Source: Fidelibacterota bacterium (GTDB taxonomy: Bacteria; Fidelibacterota; UBA8477; JABMPR01). Taken from it: DNA of 64,000 nucleotides. Of the stretch, positions 37,677 through 47,137 are shown piece after piece. Both the position numbers and the translations under genes were made by a program. The notes below the pieces were generated by a model that saw only the letters and a program-made list of their open reading frames with translations, ran no database searches and was not told the origin of the DNA. Within the stretch, counting starts at the first letter, position 1; the number at the start of each line of letters is the position of its first letter. The stretch covers positions 26,950 to 90,949 of the forward strand of contig JABMOS010000113.1 of assembly GCA_013203185.1 (NCBI GenBank). The letters run 5' to 3'.

Positions 37677-39207
37677 CAACATCCTTCCCAGGATAGTTAT
37701 CACGGGTGCTTCAGGATTCATTGGCAGGAACTTCGTAGAAACCTACCAGGACAGTTTTCAGATTTTCGCCATTGCCCGGCGGAGTCAGCAAGAAGTTGGG
37801 ATCCCAAGACATAAAAATATTACCTGGTTACTGGTTGATGTGGCTGATGCCAAAAATGTCCGTGATGCCATGGACGAAATTAAGGCAGGGGGCGGTGCCG
37901 ATTATTTTATACATCTCGCAGCCTTTTTTGATTTTTCCAATGAGCCGAATGCAGAATACGAACGCACCAACGTGCAGGGTTCAAAATTAATATTTGAAGC
38001 AGCAGCTGGCCTGGGTCTTAAAAGATTTATTTTTGCCAGCTCACTGGTTGTCTCAGAATTTCCTCAAAGAGGCGATAGACTCACTGAGGAAAGTTCTCTT
38101 GATGCAGATTTTCCCTATGCAGTTACCAAAATAGCTGGTGAGGCTATGGCCAGGGAATGGTCAACAACCTTCCCATGTACTGTGGTTCGATTTGCGGCGG
38201 TGTATAGTGATTGGTGCGAATATGGACCACTCTATAAATTTATAGATACCTGGTCATCAAGATCATGGAAATCAAGAGTACTTGGGGGGCGGGGAGAATC
38301 ATCTGTTCCTTATATTCACATTGTTTGCCTGGTGAGAATGTTGAAGACCATTCTTGACAAAACCGAACAGTTAAAAACCTTCGATGTGCTTATCGCGAGT
38401 CCCGATGAAAGTACCAGTCACCAGGAACTATTCGACTTCAGTACCAGATTCGTTTTTGGGGACAAGCGCAAGGCAATCCATATGCCCGTTGCGCTGGCCA
38501 GGCTGGGTGTGTCTCTCATGGATTTTGCTGGTCGGCTCATCGGTCATCGTCCCTTTGAACGTCCCTGGATGATGAAGTACATTGACCAGCGCATGGATGT
38601 GGATGCCAGCTACACAAGGGGTGAGCTGGATTGGCAGGTTATTCCACGCTACCGACCCGAGCGTAGGATTCTGCATGTCATCGAGCATATGAAAACTTAT
38701 CCCATAGAGTGGCATCAGAAGAATGCCCTGGCACTATTTAAGAATCCTGAAAGACCGAATCTTGAGATATCTGAGGCACTGGTCCTGCATGAAGAAGAAA
38801 TTCTTACAAGCCTAATCAATCAAATAATGCGAGTTGAAGACCCCACACGATACCACTCCTATAAGAAAATGCCTCCGGAAAAACTGTCCTGGTATCTCGG
38901 TATTGTATACAACTTATTGAAGGTTTCCGTGAGGACTGGAGACCGTCTTTCCCTGGCCAACTACGCACGATTTATCGCTAGTATTCGTATCCATGAGGGT
39001 TTTAAATTAACCGAGGTCGTTGATGTTTATGAGACTCTGGCTGAGTTGGTCATTCGACATCTCCTTGAACATGATTCTGTTAAACATCTCGAGCAACGCA
39101 TCCGCGACGACATTGATCTGACCATACAGATGGCAGTTGATGAAATCGAAGATGCTTACGATATCGGTCAAGCCCCAGCCTCTTACATTCGATTTCACGA
39201 TAGGTAG
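37669..39207 (+). CDS. NAD-dependent epimerase/dehydratase-like extended SDR with extra C-terminal domain
   Basis: ITGASGFIGRNFVETY; YPYAVTKIAGE (YxxxK); ~180-aa helical C-terminal extension shared with the neighbour. Confidence 0.85.
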   Translation: MTDNILPRIVITGASGFIGRNFVETYQDSFQIFAIARRSQQEVGIPRHKNITWLLVDVADAKNVRDAMDEIKAGGGADYFIHLAAFFDFSNEPNAEYERTNVQGSKLIFEAAAGLGLKRFIFASSLVVSEFPQRGDRLTEESSLDADFPYAVTKIAGEAMAREWSTTFPCTVVRFAAVYSDWCEYGPLYKFIDTWSSRSWKSRVLGGRGESSVPYIHIVCLVRMLKTILDKTEQLKTFDVLIASPDESTSHQELFDFSTRFVFGDKRKAIHMPVALARLGVSLMDFAGRLIGHRPFERPWMMKYIDQRMDVDASYTRGELDWQVIPRYRPERRILHVIEHMKTYPIEWHQKNALALFKNPERPNLEISEALVLHEEEILTSLINQIMRVEDPTRYHSYKKMPPEKLSWYLGIVYNLLKVSVRTGDRLSLANYARFIASIRIHEGFKLTEVVDVYETLAELVIRHLLEHDSVKHLEQRIRDDIDLTIQMAVDEIEDAYDIGQAPASYIRFHDR

Positions 39208-39253
39208 CCCCTTAAGACTGTTTGATTCAGAGGATCAATCTTGGAGTGAAGGA

Positions 39254-40771
39254 ATGGATTATCAAAATACCAGTAAAACCGTCCTAATCACTGGTGCCTC
39301 CGGGTTCATCGGTCGCCATCTCGTGAAATATCTGTGTCCTGAATACCGCGTCCTCGCTTTTGCCAGGCGTACCCAGAAGGAAGTTGACCTGGAACCACAT
39401 CCCAACCTTGAGTGGCTCCTGGTGGATATCACGGATCCCGTCAAATTCAGACAGGCATTTATCATCGCAACATCACTAAATCCTCCAGATTACATATTTC
39501 ATCTGGCAGCCTATTACGATTTTGGAGACCAGGTTTACTCTGATGTCTACGAGAAAACCAATATTGGAGCAACCCGCATTCTGTTGGAACTCACGAAAGA
39601 AATCGGGGTCAAACGATTTATTTTTACCAGTTCCCTGGTTGCCAGTAAATTCCCTGAGCCTGGCGAATATGTCAATGAGAACAGACCACCAGACGCAGAA
39701 TATCCCTATGCCAGAACCAAGTGTCAAGGGGAGGAGCTGGTTCGTGAATTCTCAAGATATTTCCCCTGTTCAATAGTTCGTCTGGCTGCCGTCTGCAGTG
39801 ACTGGTGTGAGTACGAACCCCTGTATCATTTCTTGAAGATATGGCTTTCGGATCGCTGGGATGCCCGCATTCTCCCTGGCAAAGGAAACATGGCCATTCC
39901 ATACATTCATGTTTGCTGTGTGATTTCATTATTTGATCAGATTTTGAAAAAAACCGATGAATTGAAGCCCTATGATACCTTTCTGGCTAGTTCAGACGAA
40001 CCAGTATCCCTGGCAAAAATGTTTGGATATGCGACGCGGCACTATTTCGGTCAGACAAGGCAACCTATCTATTTCCCCCTTTTCCTGGCCAGACTGGGCG
40101 TACGATTCAGAAACTTCAAAGGCAAACTCATAGGCAAGCCTCCCTTTGAGAAATTATGGATGCTTGAATACACGGATAAAATATTTTCCACTGATTCATC
40201 ATACACGCGAGAGACTTTAGATTGGCAGCCAAAATCAAGACATCAGATTTCAAGGCGTTTGTTGCATTTGATTGAGAATCTTAAAGCCAGACCAGAGACA
40301 TGGCATCGGAAAAATATTGATCGATTGCACAGATTCTCCACAAGTCGTCCCTCACTGGCTTTGGCAGAAGAAATGGTCAGGATGCATGAGCAGTTTGTGG
40401 ATCAGATTTATACACGCATCATGCTACCTGAAAATGCAAAAATATTAAAATTGTACCAGGCCATGTCTACAGACGACTTAAAATGGTATATTAATGTGGT
40501 TTATAACAACCTCTTGACCTCAGTGCGTCATGGTGACAGGTCCATCATGATTACTTTTGCCCACGATCTCTCACAGCGGAAAATGCAGGAAGACGCAAGT
40601 CTTGAAGCTATATGCCAGGCTTTGTACATCACCCGCGATATTATTACTGAAGGGTTGCACAAAAATCCCAACCTGGCGGAGATGAAGCTGCTTGTACATG
40701 ACTATATCACCCTGGCGATTCAGTTGGCCATCGATGAAATCAAGGATGTATATGAAAATGTGCCCCTTTAG
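39254..40771 (+). CDS. NAD-dependent epimerase/dehydratase-like extended SDR (tandem paralog)
   Basis: LITGASGFIGRHLVKYL; YPYARTKCQGEEL; full-length similarity to 37669..39207. Start ATG 39254, not 39137. Confidence 0.86.
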   Translation: MDYQNTSKTVLITGASGFIGRHLVKYLCPEYRVLAFARRTQKEVDLEPHPNLEWLLVDITDPVKFRQAFIIATSLNPPDYIFHLAAYYDFGDQVYSDVYEKTNIGATRILLELTKEIGVKRFIFTSSLVASKFPEPGEYVNENRPPDAEYPYARTKCQGEELVREFSRYFPCSIVRLAAVCSDWCEYEPLYHFLKIWLSDRWDARILPGKGNMAIPYIHVCCVISLFDQILKKTDELKPYDTFLASSDEPVSLAKMFGYATRHYFGQTRQPIYFPLFLARLGVRFRNFKGKLIGKPPFEKLWMLEYTDKIFSTDSSYTRETLDWQPKSRHQISRRLLHLIENLKARPETWHRKNIDRLHRFSTSRPSLALAEEMVRMHEQFVDQIYTRIMLPENAKILKLYQAMSTDDLKWYINVVYNNLLTSVRHGDRSIMITFAHDLSQRKMQEDASLEAICQALYITRDIITEGLHKNPNLAEMKLLVHDYITLAIQLAIDEIKDVYENVPL

Positions 40772-40778
40772 GTGGTGC

Positions 40779-41309
40779 CTAATCAATGAGTGCTGAAAGT
40801 TCTTCCTGACAGGAGGGACAAAACCTGTCCGATTTCTGATCCATCTCTTCTACATAAGTTGTTGAAACCATAACACATCCAGGTTTGAGACAATGTTTTA
40901 GTCCAAATGCATGTCCAAGCTCGTGCACGATGCACTTAATGATGCGCTCAGAGTACAATTTTGGATCCCCTGCCAGACCATAGCGTCGGTTGTCGAGACG
41001 ATGTCCGGAAACCAGAGCTACGGAGCCTCCCAGGTAGGCTTGTCCAAAGATATAACTCAGTACCGGAATAAATAAATCCAGATCTGTTACACCGACAATC
41101 TTATCATACTCGCCTGTGAGGGGCAGCAACTTATGGATGATTTCATTGGCGTTGTATTGTGATCTGACGGGATTGAAGAAGGGGGTGAGGTCCATGTGAT
41201 AACTACTCAGTCTGGTTTCCATTTTGAAGCGGTTGCTCAGCACATTGAGCATGATTTCCAGGGTTTCAACACTGGAAAATTGCAAGGGGATGATCCTGAT
41301 CAGGGACAT
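40779..41309 (-). CDS. amzA: archaemetzincin family zinc metalloprotease
   Basis: HELGHAFGLKHCLKPGCVMVSTTYVEEMDQKSDRFCPSCQEEL matches HExxHxxGxxHC(x4)CVM...FCxxC. Confidence 0.93.
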   Translation of the reverse strand: MSLIRIIPLQFSSVETLEIMLNVLSNRFKMETRLSSYHMDLTPFFNPVRSQYNANEIIHKLLPLTGEYDKIVGVTDLDLFIPVLSYIFGQAYLGGSVALVSGHRLDNRRYGLAGDPKLYSERIIKCIVHELGHAFGLKHCLKPGCVMVSTTYVEEMDQKSDRFCPSCQEELSALID

Positions 41310-41332
41310 TAATCGAGACCAGAGCTAGCCGA

Positions 41333-42670
41333 TTATACCTTCTCGATCTTGTATTTCTTAATTTTGCTGTACAGGGTTACTCGGTCAACCCCCAGTGCCT
41401 TGGCAGCCCGGGAAATATTCCATTCGTATTTATTCAAAATGGTCTCAATATGATGGTACTCCATATCCTGGATAGATTCCCAGGTGGGTTTACTTAACTG
41501 GTGTTCGAATGGGAGATCCTTCAGTTGTACTGTATCTCCGCTACCAATTACGATTGCTCGCTCGATGAGATTCTCAAGTTCGCGTACATTCCCGGGGAAA
41601 GGATAATTGCTGAGAGCTTTGGCAGCCCTTTTACCGATAAAGCGGGTCCCCTTGTTCATTTGATCAGCATAAAGCTTTACAAAATGCTCTGACAGGAGTT
41701 TGATATCCTCAGGACGTTCACGCAAGGGAGGTATCTCAATGGAGAAAACATTAAGACGATAATACAAGTCTTCTCGGAATTCACCAGACTTGACCATGGC
41801 TTGGAGGTCACGATTGGTGGCACAGATCACTCGAAAATCAGATTGAAACTCACGATTCCCACCAACGCGGGCAAATCGTTTTGTCTCCAAAACACGTAGC
41901 AATTCAATCTGCATTTTCATGGAGATAGTGGAAATTTCATCCAGGAAGAGTGTCGCTCCATCTGCCATTTCAAACTTGCCCTTGCGAGCATATTGGGCAC
42001 CAGTAAAGGCACCTCGCTCATGTCCAAATAATTCGCTTTCCATGAGGTTCTCTGCGATAGCCCCGCAATGCACTGTGACCATGGGAAAAAATCGACGGGG
42101 GGAATTCATGTGAATGGCCTTGGCAATGAGCTCTTTACCTGTCCCACTATCCCCGTGGATGATGACCGTAGAATCCGTTTCAGCAACAATGCGTACATTT
42201 TCCAACACGTTGAGAATCCCTTCACTCTGGCCAATGATAGACTCAACATTAACCAGGCTTTTTATACGGTCCTGCAGGGAGAGGTTTTCACGGCTGAGTT
42301 GGATGGATTTGCTGGCGTTTCGAATGATATGGGTGACTGCATCTGGATCGAAAGGTTTGCAGACATAATCGTATGCGCCATCCTTCAGCGCCTGGACTGC
42401 TGAATCCACAGAGGCAAAGGCGGTCATGATGATAACAATGGTATCCTCATTGATGGCTTTGATGCGGCGATTGAGCTCAAGGCCATCCATGCCGGGAAGC
42501 TTGATATCAATAAGGATGATATGGAAATGGTATGCCTCGATTTTTTTTAAGGCCACTTTGGCATCTTCTGCAGTGTCAACCGTATATCCATCTTCAATGA
42601 ACCAGTTGGATAAGGAATCACGAACTGAGAGTTCATCATCCACTACCAATATGGAAAGATTATTGTCCAT
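41333..42670 (-). CDS. sigma54-dependent NtrC-family response regulator
   Basis: Receiver domain (VVDDE, DIKLPGMDGLE), AAA+ GDSGTGKELIAKAIH, GAFTGA, C-terminal Fis HTH. Confidence 0.96.
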   Translation of the reverse strand: MDNNLSILVVDDELSVRDSLSNWFIEDGYTVDTAEDAKVALKKIEAYHFHIILIDIKLPGMDGLELNRRIKAINEDTIVIIMTAFASVDSAVQALKDGAYDYVCKPFDPDAVTHIIRNASKSIQLSRENLSLQDRIKSLVNVESIIGQSEGILNVLENVRIVAETDSTVIIHGDSGTGKELIAKAIHMNSPRRFFPMVTVHCGAIAENLMESELFGHERGAFTGAQYARKGKFEMADGATLFLDEISTISMKMQIELLRVLETKRFARVGGNREFQSDFRVICATNRDLQAMVKSGEFREDLYYRLNVFSIEIPPLRERPEDIKLLSEHFVKLYADQMNKGTRFIGKRAAKALSNYPFPGNVRELENLIERAIVIGSGDTVQLKDLPFEHQLSKPTWESIQDMEYHHIETILNKYEWNISRAAKALGVDRVTLYSKIKKYKIEKV

Positions 42671-44336
42671 CATCCAGCCTCCCCGAACTAAGTTTAAATT
42701 TAAATTTTAATGATGTACCGACGCCGGGACTAGAATCCACTGCGACTTTGGCCTGGTGTTGCTCCAATATCCCATAGGTGACTGCCAGTCCCAATCCAAT
42801 TCCTGACATCTCCTTTTTGCTGGAAAAGAAAGGCTCAAAAATGTGTTCCTGGTCAGCTTCGGAAATACCAATACCATTGTCCTTGATTTCGATGATAATA
42901 TGCTGCATGTCGGGATTATAGCTTCGGTAGGTAACCAAACTGTCTGCTCCGGGACTGACTGCTTCCAGAGCATTGGTGAGAACGGCTAGACAAGCCTGAA
43001 TGATTTGGTTTCCATTAGCCTGAATCAAATCTCTACTTGCTGAAAAATCAGTAACCAACCTGACATTAGATATTTGAAACCGGTGTTGGATTAGCTGTTC
43101 AGTCTCGCGGAGAACGGTATTCACATGGATGTCATCAAATTTTTGGCTACCATCTCGGGAGAAATTGAGCAGTCCTTTGACAATATTACCACAGCGGGTC
43201 GTTTCTGATTGGATCATATCAAGGTGTTTCAGTACGGCAGTTTTCTTCTCATCTGTAAATTCACTATTCTGAAGAATTCTTGATATCAGTTTGGCATAGG
43301 TCAGTACCCCGGCCAGGGGGTTATTGATTTCATGGGCAACAGATGATGACAATCGCCCCAGGGAAGCCAGACGTTCTATCTGATAAATCTCGTTCTGTGT
43401 TCTGGCTATATCTTCTGATTTACTGCGAACCTTGTTTTCCAATTCATTGGACCACTGATGCAATTCACGATTGCTCTCATTAATAGATTCCAACATGGTA
43501 TTCAAGGCCAGGCCCACTTGATGAATATCAATTAAATCATTGGGTTGCACATTTACTCTCACCGATAGATTCCCTGCAGTAACGGCTCGACTGGCGTCAA
43601 CAATTCGCTTGAGTGGATAATTGATACGACGTTGAACAAAGAAGAGGAGGGTGGCCACCAACAGAATCAGAAATAGAACAACAATACTGAAGTATTCGAA
43701 GAGGACTTTATTTAGAGCAGTGTCAAGCTCAGTGAGGGGTAATTCGATCTCCATAAAACCAAGTATTTCATTTGGTGAAGAGGTCTGGTGGCAGGAAATG
43801 GAACCGCACGAAGGGGCAGACATGATGGGAGACAGGACAATCATGTTCCGGCCTTCTTCCATAACGACATTGTAGACACAGGTGGCCGGCATGCCCCATT
43901 GGGCAGGGTCAACATTGGTATGACAATGTGAGCAGGGAAGCATAGGATCTTGCCCCTTGGCTTTGCTTGATTCATCCTGTGTATGATGTCTGATCTCGCC
44001 GCGGTTATTATATATCCTGATGGCGCTGATCCCTGGAACCTCCAATACTTCATTGATGGCCAGGGTTAGCTCGGCATGATCTTCACTGATCATACTGCTG
44101 CGAATAGATTTGTCAATCACTTTGGCCATGCGCTTACCAAAACGGGTTGTTACATTTTCCAGATAATTATTAGACATTGAAAAGATGAGCCAGGCCAGGA
44201 ATGCAAATAAAACCACAGACATGCTTACCAGCAGGGAGAGGAGATGGCCATATAGTGATTTCGGTTGAAATCTTCTTCTGAGATAAGCGCTGTATCGATT
44301 TGATTGTCGTGGAACCTGATTGGTACGAGAACCCAT
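42660..44336 (-). CDS. sensor histidine kinase with periplasmic CxxCH motif and HAMP domain
   Basis: VAHEINNPLAGVLTYAKL H-box, DNGIGISEADQEHIFEPFFSSK; periplasmic CSHCH and CGSISCH. Confidence 0.93.
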   Translation of the reverse strand: MGSRTNQVPRQSNRYSAYLRRRFQPKSLYGHLLSLLVSMSVVLFAFLAWLIFSMSNNYLENVTTRFGKRMAKVIDKSIRSSMISEDHAELTLAINEVLEVPGISAIRIYNNRGEIRHHTQDESSKAKGQDPMLPCSHCHTNVDPAQWGMPATCVYNVVMEEGRNMIVLSPIMSAPSCGSISCHQTSSPNEILGFMEIELPLTELDTALNKVLFEYFSIVVLFLILLVATLLFFVQRRINYPLKRIVDASRAVTAGNLSVRVNVQPNDLIDIHQVGLALNTMLESINESNRELHQWSNELENKVRSKSEDIARTQNEIYQIERLASLGRLSSSVAHEINNPLAGVLTYAKLISRILQNSEFTDEKKTAVLKHLDMIQSETTRCGNIVKGLLNFSRDGSQKFDDIHVNTVLRETEQLIQHRFQISNVRLVTDFSASRDLIQANGNQIIQACLAVLTNALEAVSPGADSLVTYRSYNPDMQHIIIEIKDNGIGISEADQEHIFEPFFSSKKEMSGIGLGLAVTYGILEQHQAKVAVDSSPGVGTSLKFKFKLSSGRLDDGQ

Positions 44337-44403
44337 GATCCCCCCACTTAATAGCTGACTAAGTAAATAATAGCGAAAGTTGTTAATGCATAATACATGC
44401 CAG

Positions 44404-45111
44404 TTAGCAAGCGTAAGCCAGGCTATCGCTAATGTCCATTAAGTATTTCGAGAAAGATTTTTTGCCGATTTGGGATCTTCGAACAAGATTTTGGGGCGCT
44501 AGGTCAGTCTCATTTTCTATGATCTGCTTAAAACGATTTAAATCTTCCTCAATCAGATCGAGATATTCATCTCTCCTAAGGTATGCAAGTTCCAGAGATG
44601 ATTCATCCACTGCCAGTTCCACCAACCAGAGGTCTTCTTCCGGGCTCATGTATAAATGACTATCCTGAATTTGACTAGCGCCGAACAGAGGATTGGTCTG
44701 GATAATCTGCCCAGCGAGAGGCGAGCGGAGGAAAATAATATCATCTTCTAGCTGTAGCCAGCTGAAGCACTGAGTCTCAAGGAGGGAAGTGTATGTTTTT
44801 GGAGTAATTATTTTCTGAACAGATGAAAAAAATTGCCACAAAAATGCATCAATTCCCAGACGCATTTTACCCTGCCCGGTTCTTTTAATCCAGAAATGCC
44901 GATGGGTAAACTGGAGACCTGGAGTAAACTGAATAACAGAAGATTCTGGTGTTCGCAGATTGAGTGTTTTGGATTCAGCAGTATTCGTGGATCGACGATA
45001 GCCCCGCGTCATTTCCTTGTGAAAGTCACATAAATCGCAGTGTTGCTTAAGGGGGCAAAGTTGATATTCAATTGATCCCGCTTCCATCCAGATACATTTT
45101 TGCGATTCCAT
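44404..45111 (-). CDS. Cys-rich GcvH-like protein
   Basis: N-terminal C-x12-C-x5-C-x2-C (CIWMEAGSIEYQLCPLKQHCDLC) followed by a GcvH-like region FWIKRTGQGKMRLGIDAFLW...FLRSPLAGQI. Confidence 0.65.
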   Translation of the reverse strand: MESQKCIWMEAGSIEYQLCPLKQHCDLCDFHKEMTRGYRRSTNTAESKTLNLRTPESSVIQFTPGLQFTHRHFWIKRTGQGKMRLGIDAFLWQFFSSVQKIITPKTYTSLLETQCFSWLQLEDDIIFLRSPLAGQIIQTNPLFGASQIQDSHLYMSPEEDLWLVELAVDESSLELAYLRRDEYLDLIEEDLNRFKQIIENETDLAPQNLVRRSQIGKKSFSKYLMDISDSLAYAC

Positions 45112-45199
45112 TTTTTTAATCCACCTATATGTCGTTTAGGGGAATGGCACAGGGGGAACAAAGTTGAACCCCATGTAATGCGCCTCTAGCCACATCATC

Positions 45200-45892
45200 T
45201 CATTTAGCTGCATCGATAAATTCAGATTGGAACTCTTCCCAGATTTCTGGGGAAAGTGATTCCAAAACTTGATCTTGAATTTCGCCACCCTCCTGGAGGA
45301 GAACAGGTTGAAGGCTTAGATCATATTTCCTCTCGGCAAAGGCAAGTACATCACGTAATCTGGCTTGTTCCTGTTGCATCCACCCCTGGGCTTTTTCGCC
45401 CAGAATGAGCATGGCTTTTTCCACATCCCAGCGTTTGGGAGCCATATCGAACAACCAATTCTCAGTGAATTCTTTGCTGGTTCGTTTGCTGAATTTGTGG
45501 AGTGCCTGTTTGTTGATGGATTTCAAGGTACCAGTCACGGGAGAATAGACTTTCAAACTTTTACCCTCACTCATGAGTGTGGCAAGATGATCTCCGCGCT
45601 CAATATTTTCACCACTTGATTTGTGAAGTTTCAAGGACACGGGCCCGGTAAGCGCAGTAAGAAAGTCATCGATTCCAACTTGCACTTGTCCTGCACTTTT
45701 GAGATAGGCCCAGGTGTGGGTCTTGTCGAAGAACACACCTCGTGGCAGGCGGACATTGGCCAGTGAAAAAAGAGGCCCTTCTACTTCCTTGAGGTAGTTG
45801 TAAAAGGGGATGAACACCAGAAAGAAACTGATGATGAGTAGATATTCAATTCCTTTTGTTGCAAATATGTCGTTATAGTAAAGGTTTGGCAT
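45200..45892 (-). CDS. GcvH-like (lipoyl-domain-fold) protein with N-terminal TM
   Basis: TM near N-terminus; THTWAYLKSAGQVQVGIDDFLTALTGPVSLKL...KVYSPVTGTLKSIN. Confidence 0.78.
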   Translation of the reverse strand: MPNLYYNDIFATKGIEYLLIISFFLVFIPFYNYLKEVEGPLFSLANVRLPRGVFFDKTHTWAYLKSAGQVQVGIDDFLTALTGPVSLKLHKSSGENIERGDHLATLMSEGKSLKVYSPVTGTLKSINKQALHKFSKRTSKEFTENWLFDMAPKRWDVEKAMLILGEKAQGWMQQEQARLRDVLAFAERKYDLSLQPVLLQEGGEIQDQVLESLSPEIWEEFQSEFIDAAK

Positions 45893-45904
45893 GATAATGT
45901 TACC

Positions 45905-47137
45905 TTATGCGGTTGGTTTGGGGGCTGTCATTGATTCCATGGTTCTTAACACGGGCATGCGATGGAGAACCCAGCGGAAGATCCATATCTGCACGAAGAG
46001 GATGGCCACGGTTACGACGATTTCCATCCAGGTTGGGATATAACGGGGAATCTCATCCCAGCGATAGGCGATTACAGATACGTTCATACGATTGAGGACA
46101 ATCCCAATCAGGGTCATGATGGAGGCCAACTTGATTGTGAAGGGCGTACCCAGTCTAACACCTCTAACAAAGAGCAACATTGGCACAAGGACAAAACCGA
46201 TCATTTCAATCATATACCATACGCCCATGGGGGTCATGAGGTATCCCAGGGTATGATTGTGTACTGAATCAACAATCTTGAGAAAGAAATATACAAACAT
46301 AGTGACCGCACAAACCCGGGAAAGACCGCGAATCATAATATTGTGATTTTCATCGCTATGTTTATCCATCTGATATGCGAACACCCTCTGCAGGATGCTA
46401 CCTTGAAAGATCACCATACTCAGTCCGGCAAAAATGCTGGAGATGAAAAACAGGGTGGGGATGAATTCTGAATACCAGAGCGGGTGAATTTTACCCTTGG
46501 CCATGAGGAACAGTGCACCCAATCCAGACTGGTGAAGGGTGGAAAGTGTAATACCAAAAACAACAGCACCTATGGTGAGACGCTTTAGGTTTCGTCTGGC
46601 ACGCTCCGAACCTAACCATTCAGCTACTGCTGGGGAAAACTCAATGAGTTGGGCAAAGATATAGAGAATAAAATGCCAGGCCACTAAAAAGAGAATACTG
46701 CTGGTGCCAAAGGAGTTGCCTATGATGGGATTGATGATGTTCCATGGTTTCCCCAGGTCAAGTATCAAGGCAATGGCATAGAAAGTATAGGCCAAAAACC
46801 CATTCAAGACGGTGACTCTCACCAAGGGTTTATATTTTTCCATTCCCAGGATATATACCATAAATGTCAATACATAGGCTCCCCCTGCAAAAGCCACGCC
46901 TGTGACCACATTAAAACCTTTCCACAGCCCCCAGGGTACCATTTGGGTCACATTGGAAACTGCTGAGAGTCCATACACAAAGCGAATGACAATAATAACT
47001 GCTGCGACAATTACTGTTGGAACAGAAATCATATTGAAGATGGTCCAGGGATTACCCCTGGGTTTTAGCTCAGAAAGTAAAAACTTCCAGGTACTGGTAG
47101 GACGTCCATAAGGCTTAGTCAACACACTTTCACTCAT
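45905..47137 (-). CDS. HybB/NrfD-family polytopic membrane protein
   Basis: ~10 TM; VPWGLWKGFNVVTGVAFAGGAYVLTF and TLHQSGLGALFLMAKGKIHPLWYSEFIP. Confidence 0.92.
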   Translation of the reverse strand: MSESVLTKPYGRPTSTWKFLLSELKPRGNPWTIFNMISVPTVIVAAVIIVIRFVYGLSAVSNVTQMVPWGLWKGFNVVTGVAFAGGAYVLTFMVYILGMEKYKPLVRVTVLNGFLAYTFYAIALILDLGKPWNIINPIIGNSFGTSSILFLVAWHFILYIFAQLIEFSPAVAEWLGSERARRNLKRLTIGAVVFGITLSTLHQSGLGALFLMAKGKIHPLWYSEFIPTLFFISSIFAGLSMVIFQGSILQRVFAYQMDKHSDENHNIMIRGLSRVCAVTMFVYFFLKIVDSVHNHTLGYLMTPMGVWYMIEMIGFVLVPMLLFVRGVRLGTPFTIKLASIMTLIGIVLNRMNVSVIAYRWDEIPRYIPTWMEIVVTVAILFVQIWIFRWVLHRMPVLRTMESMTAPKPTA

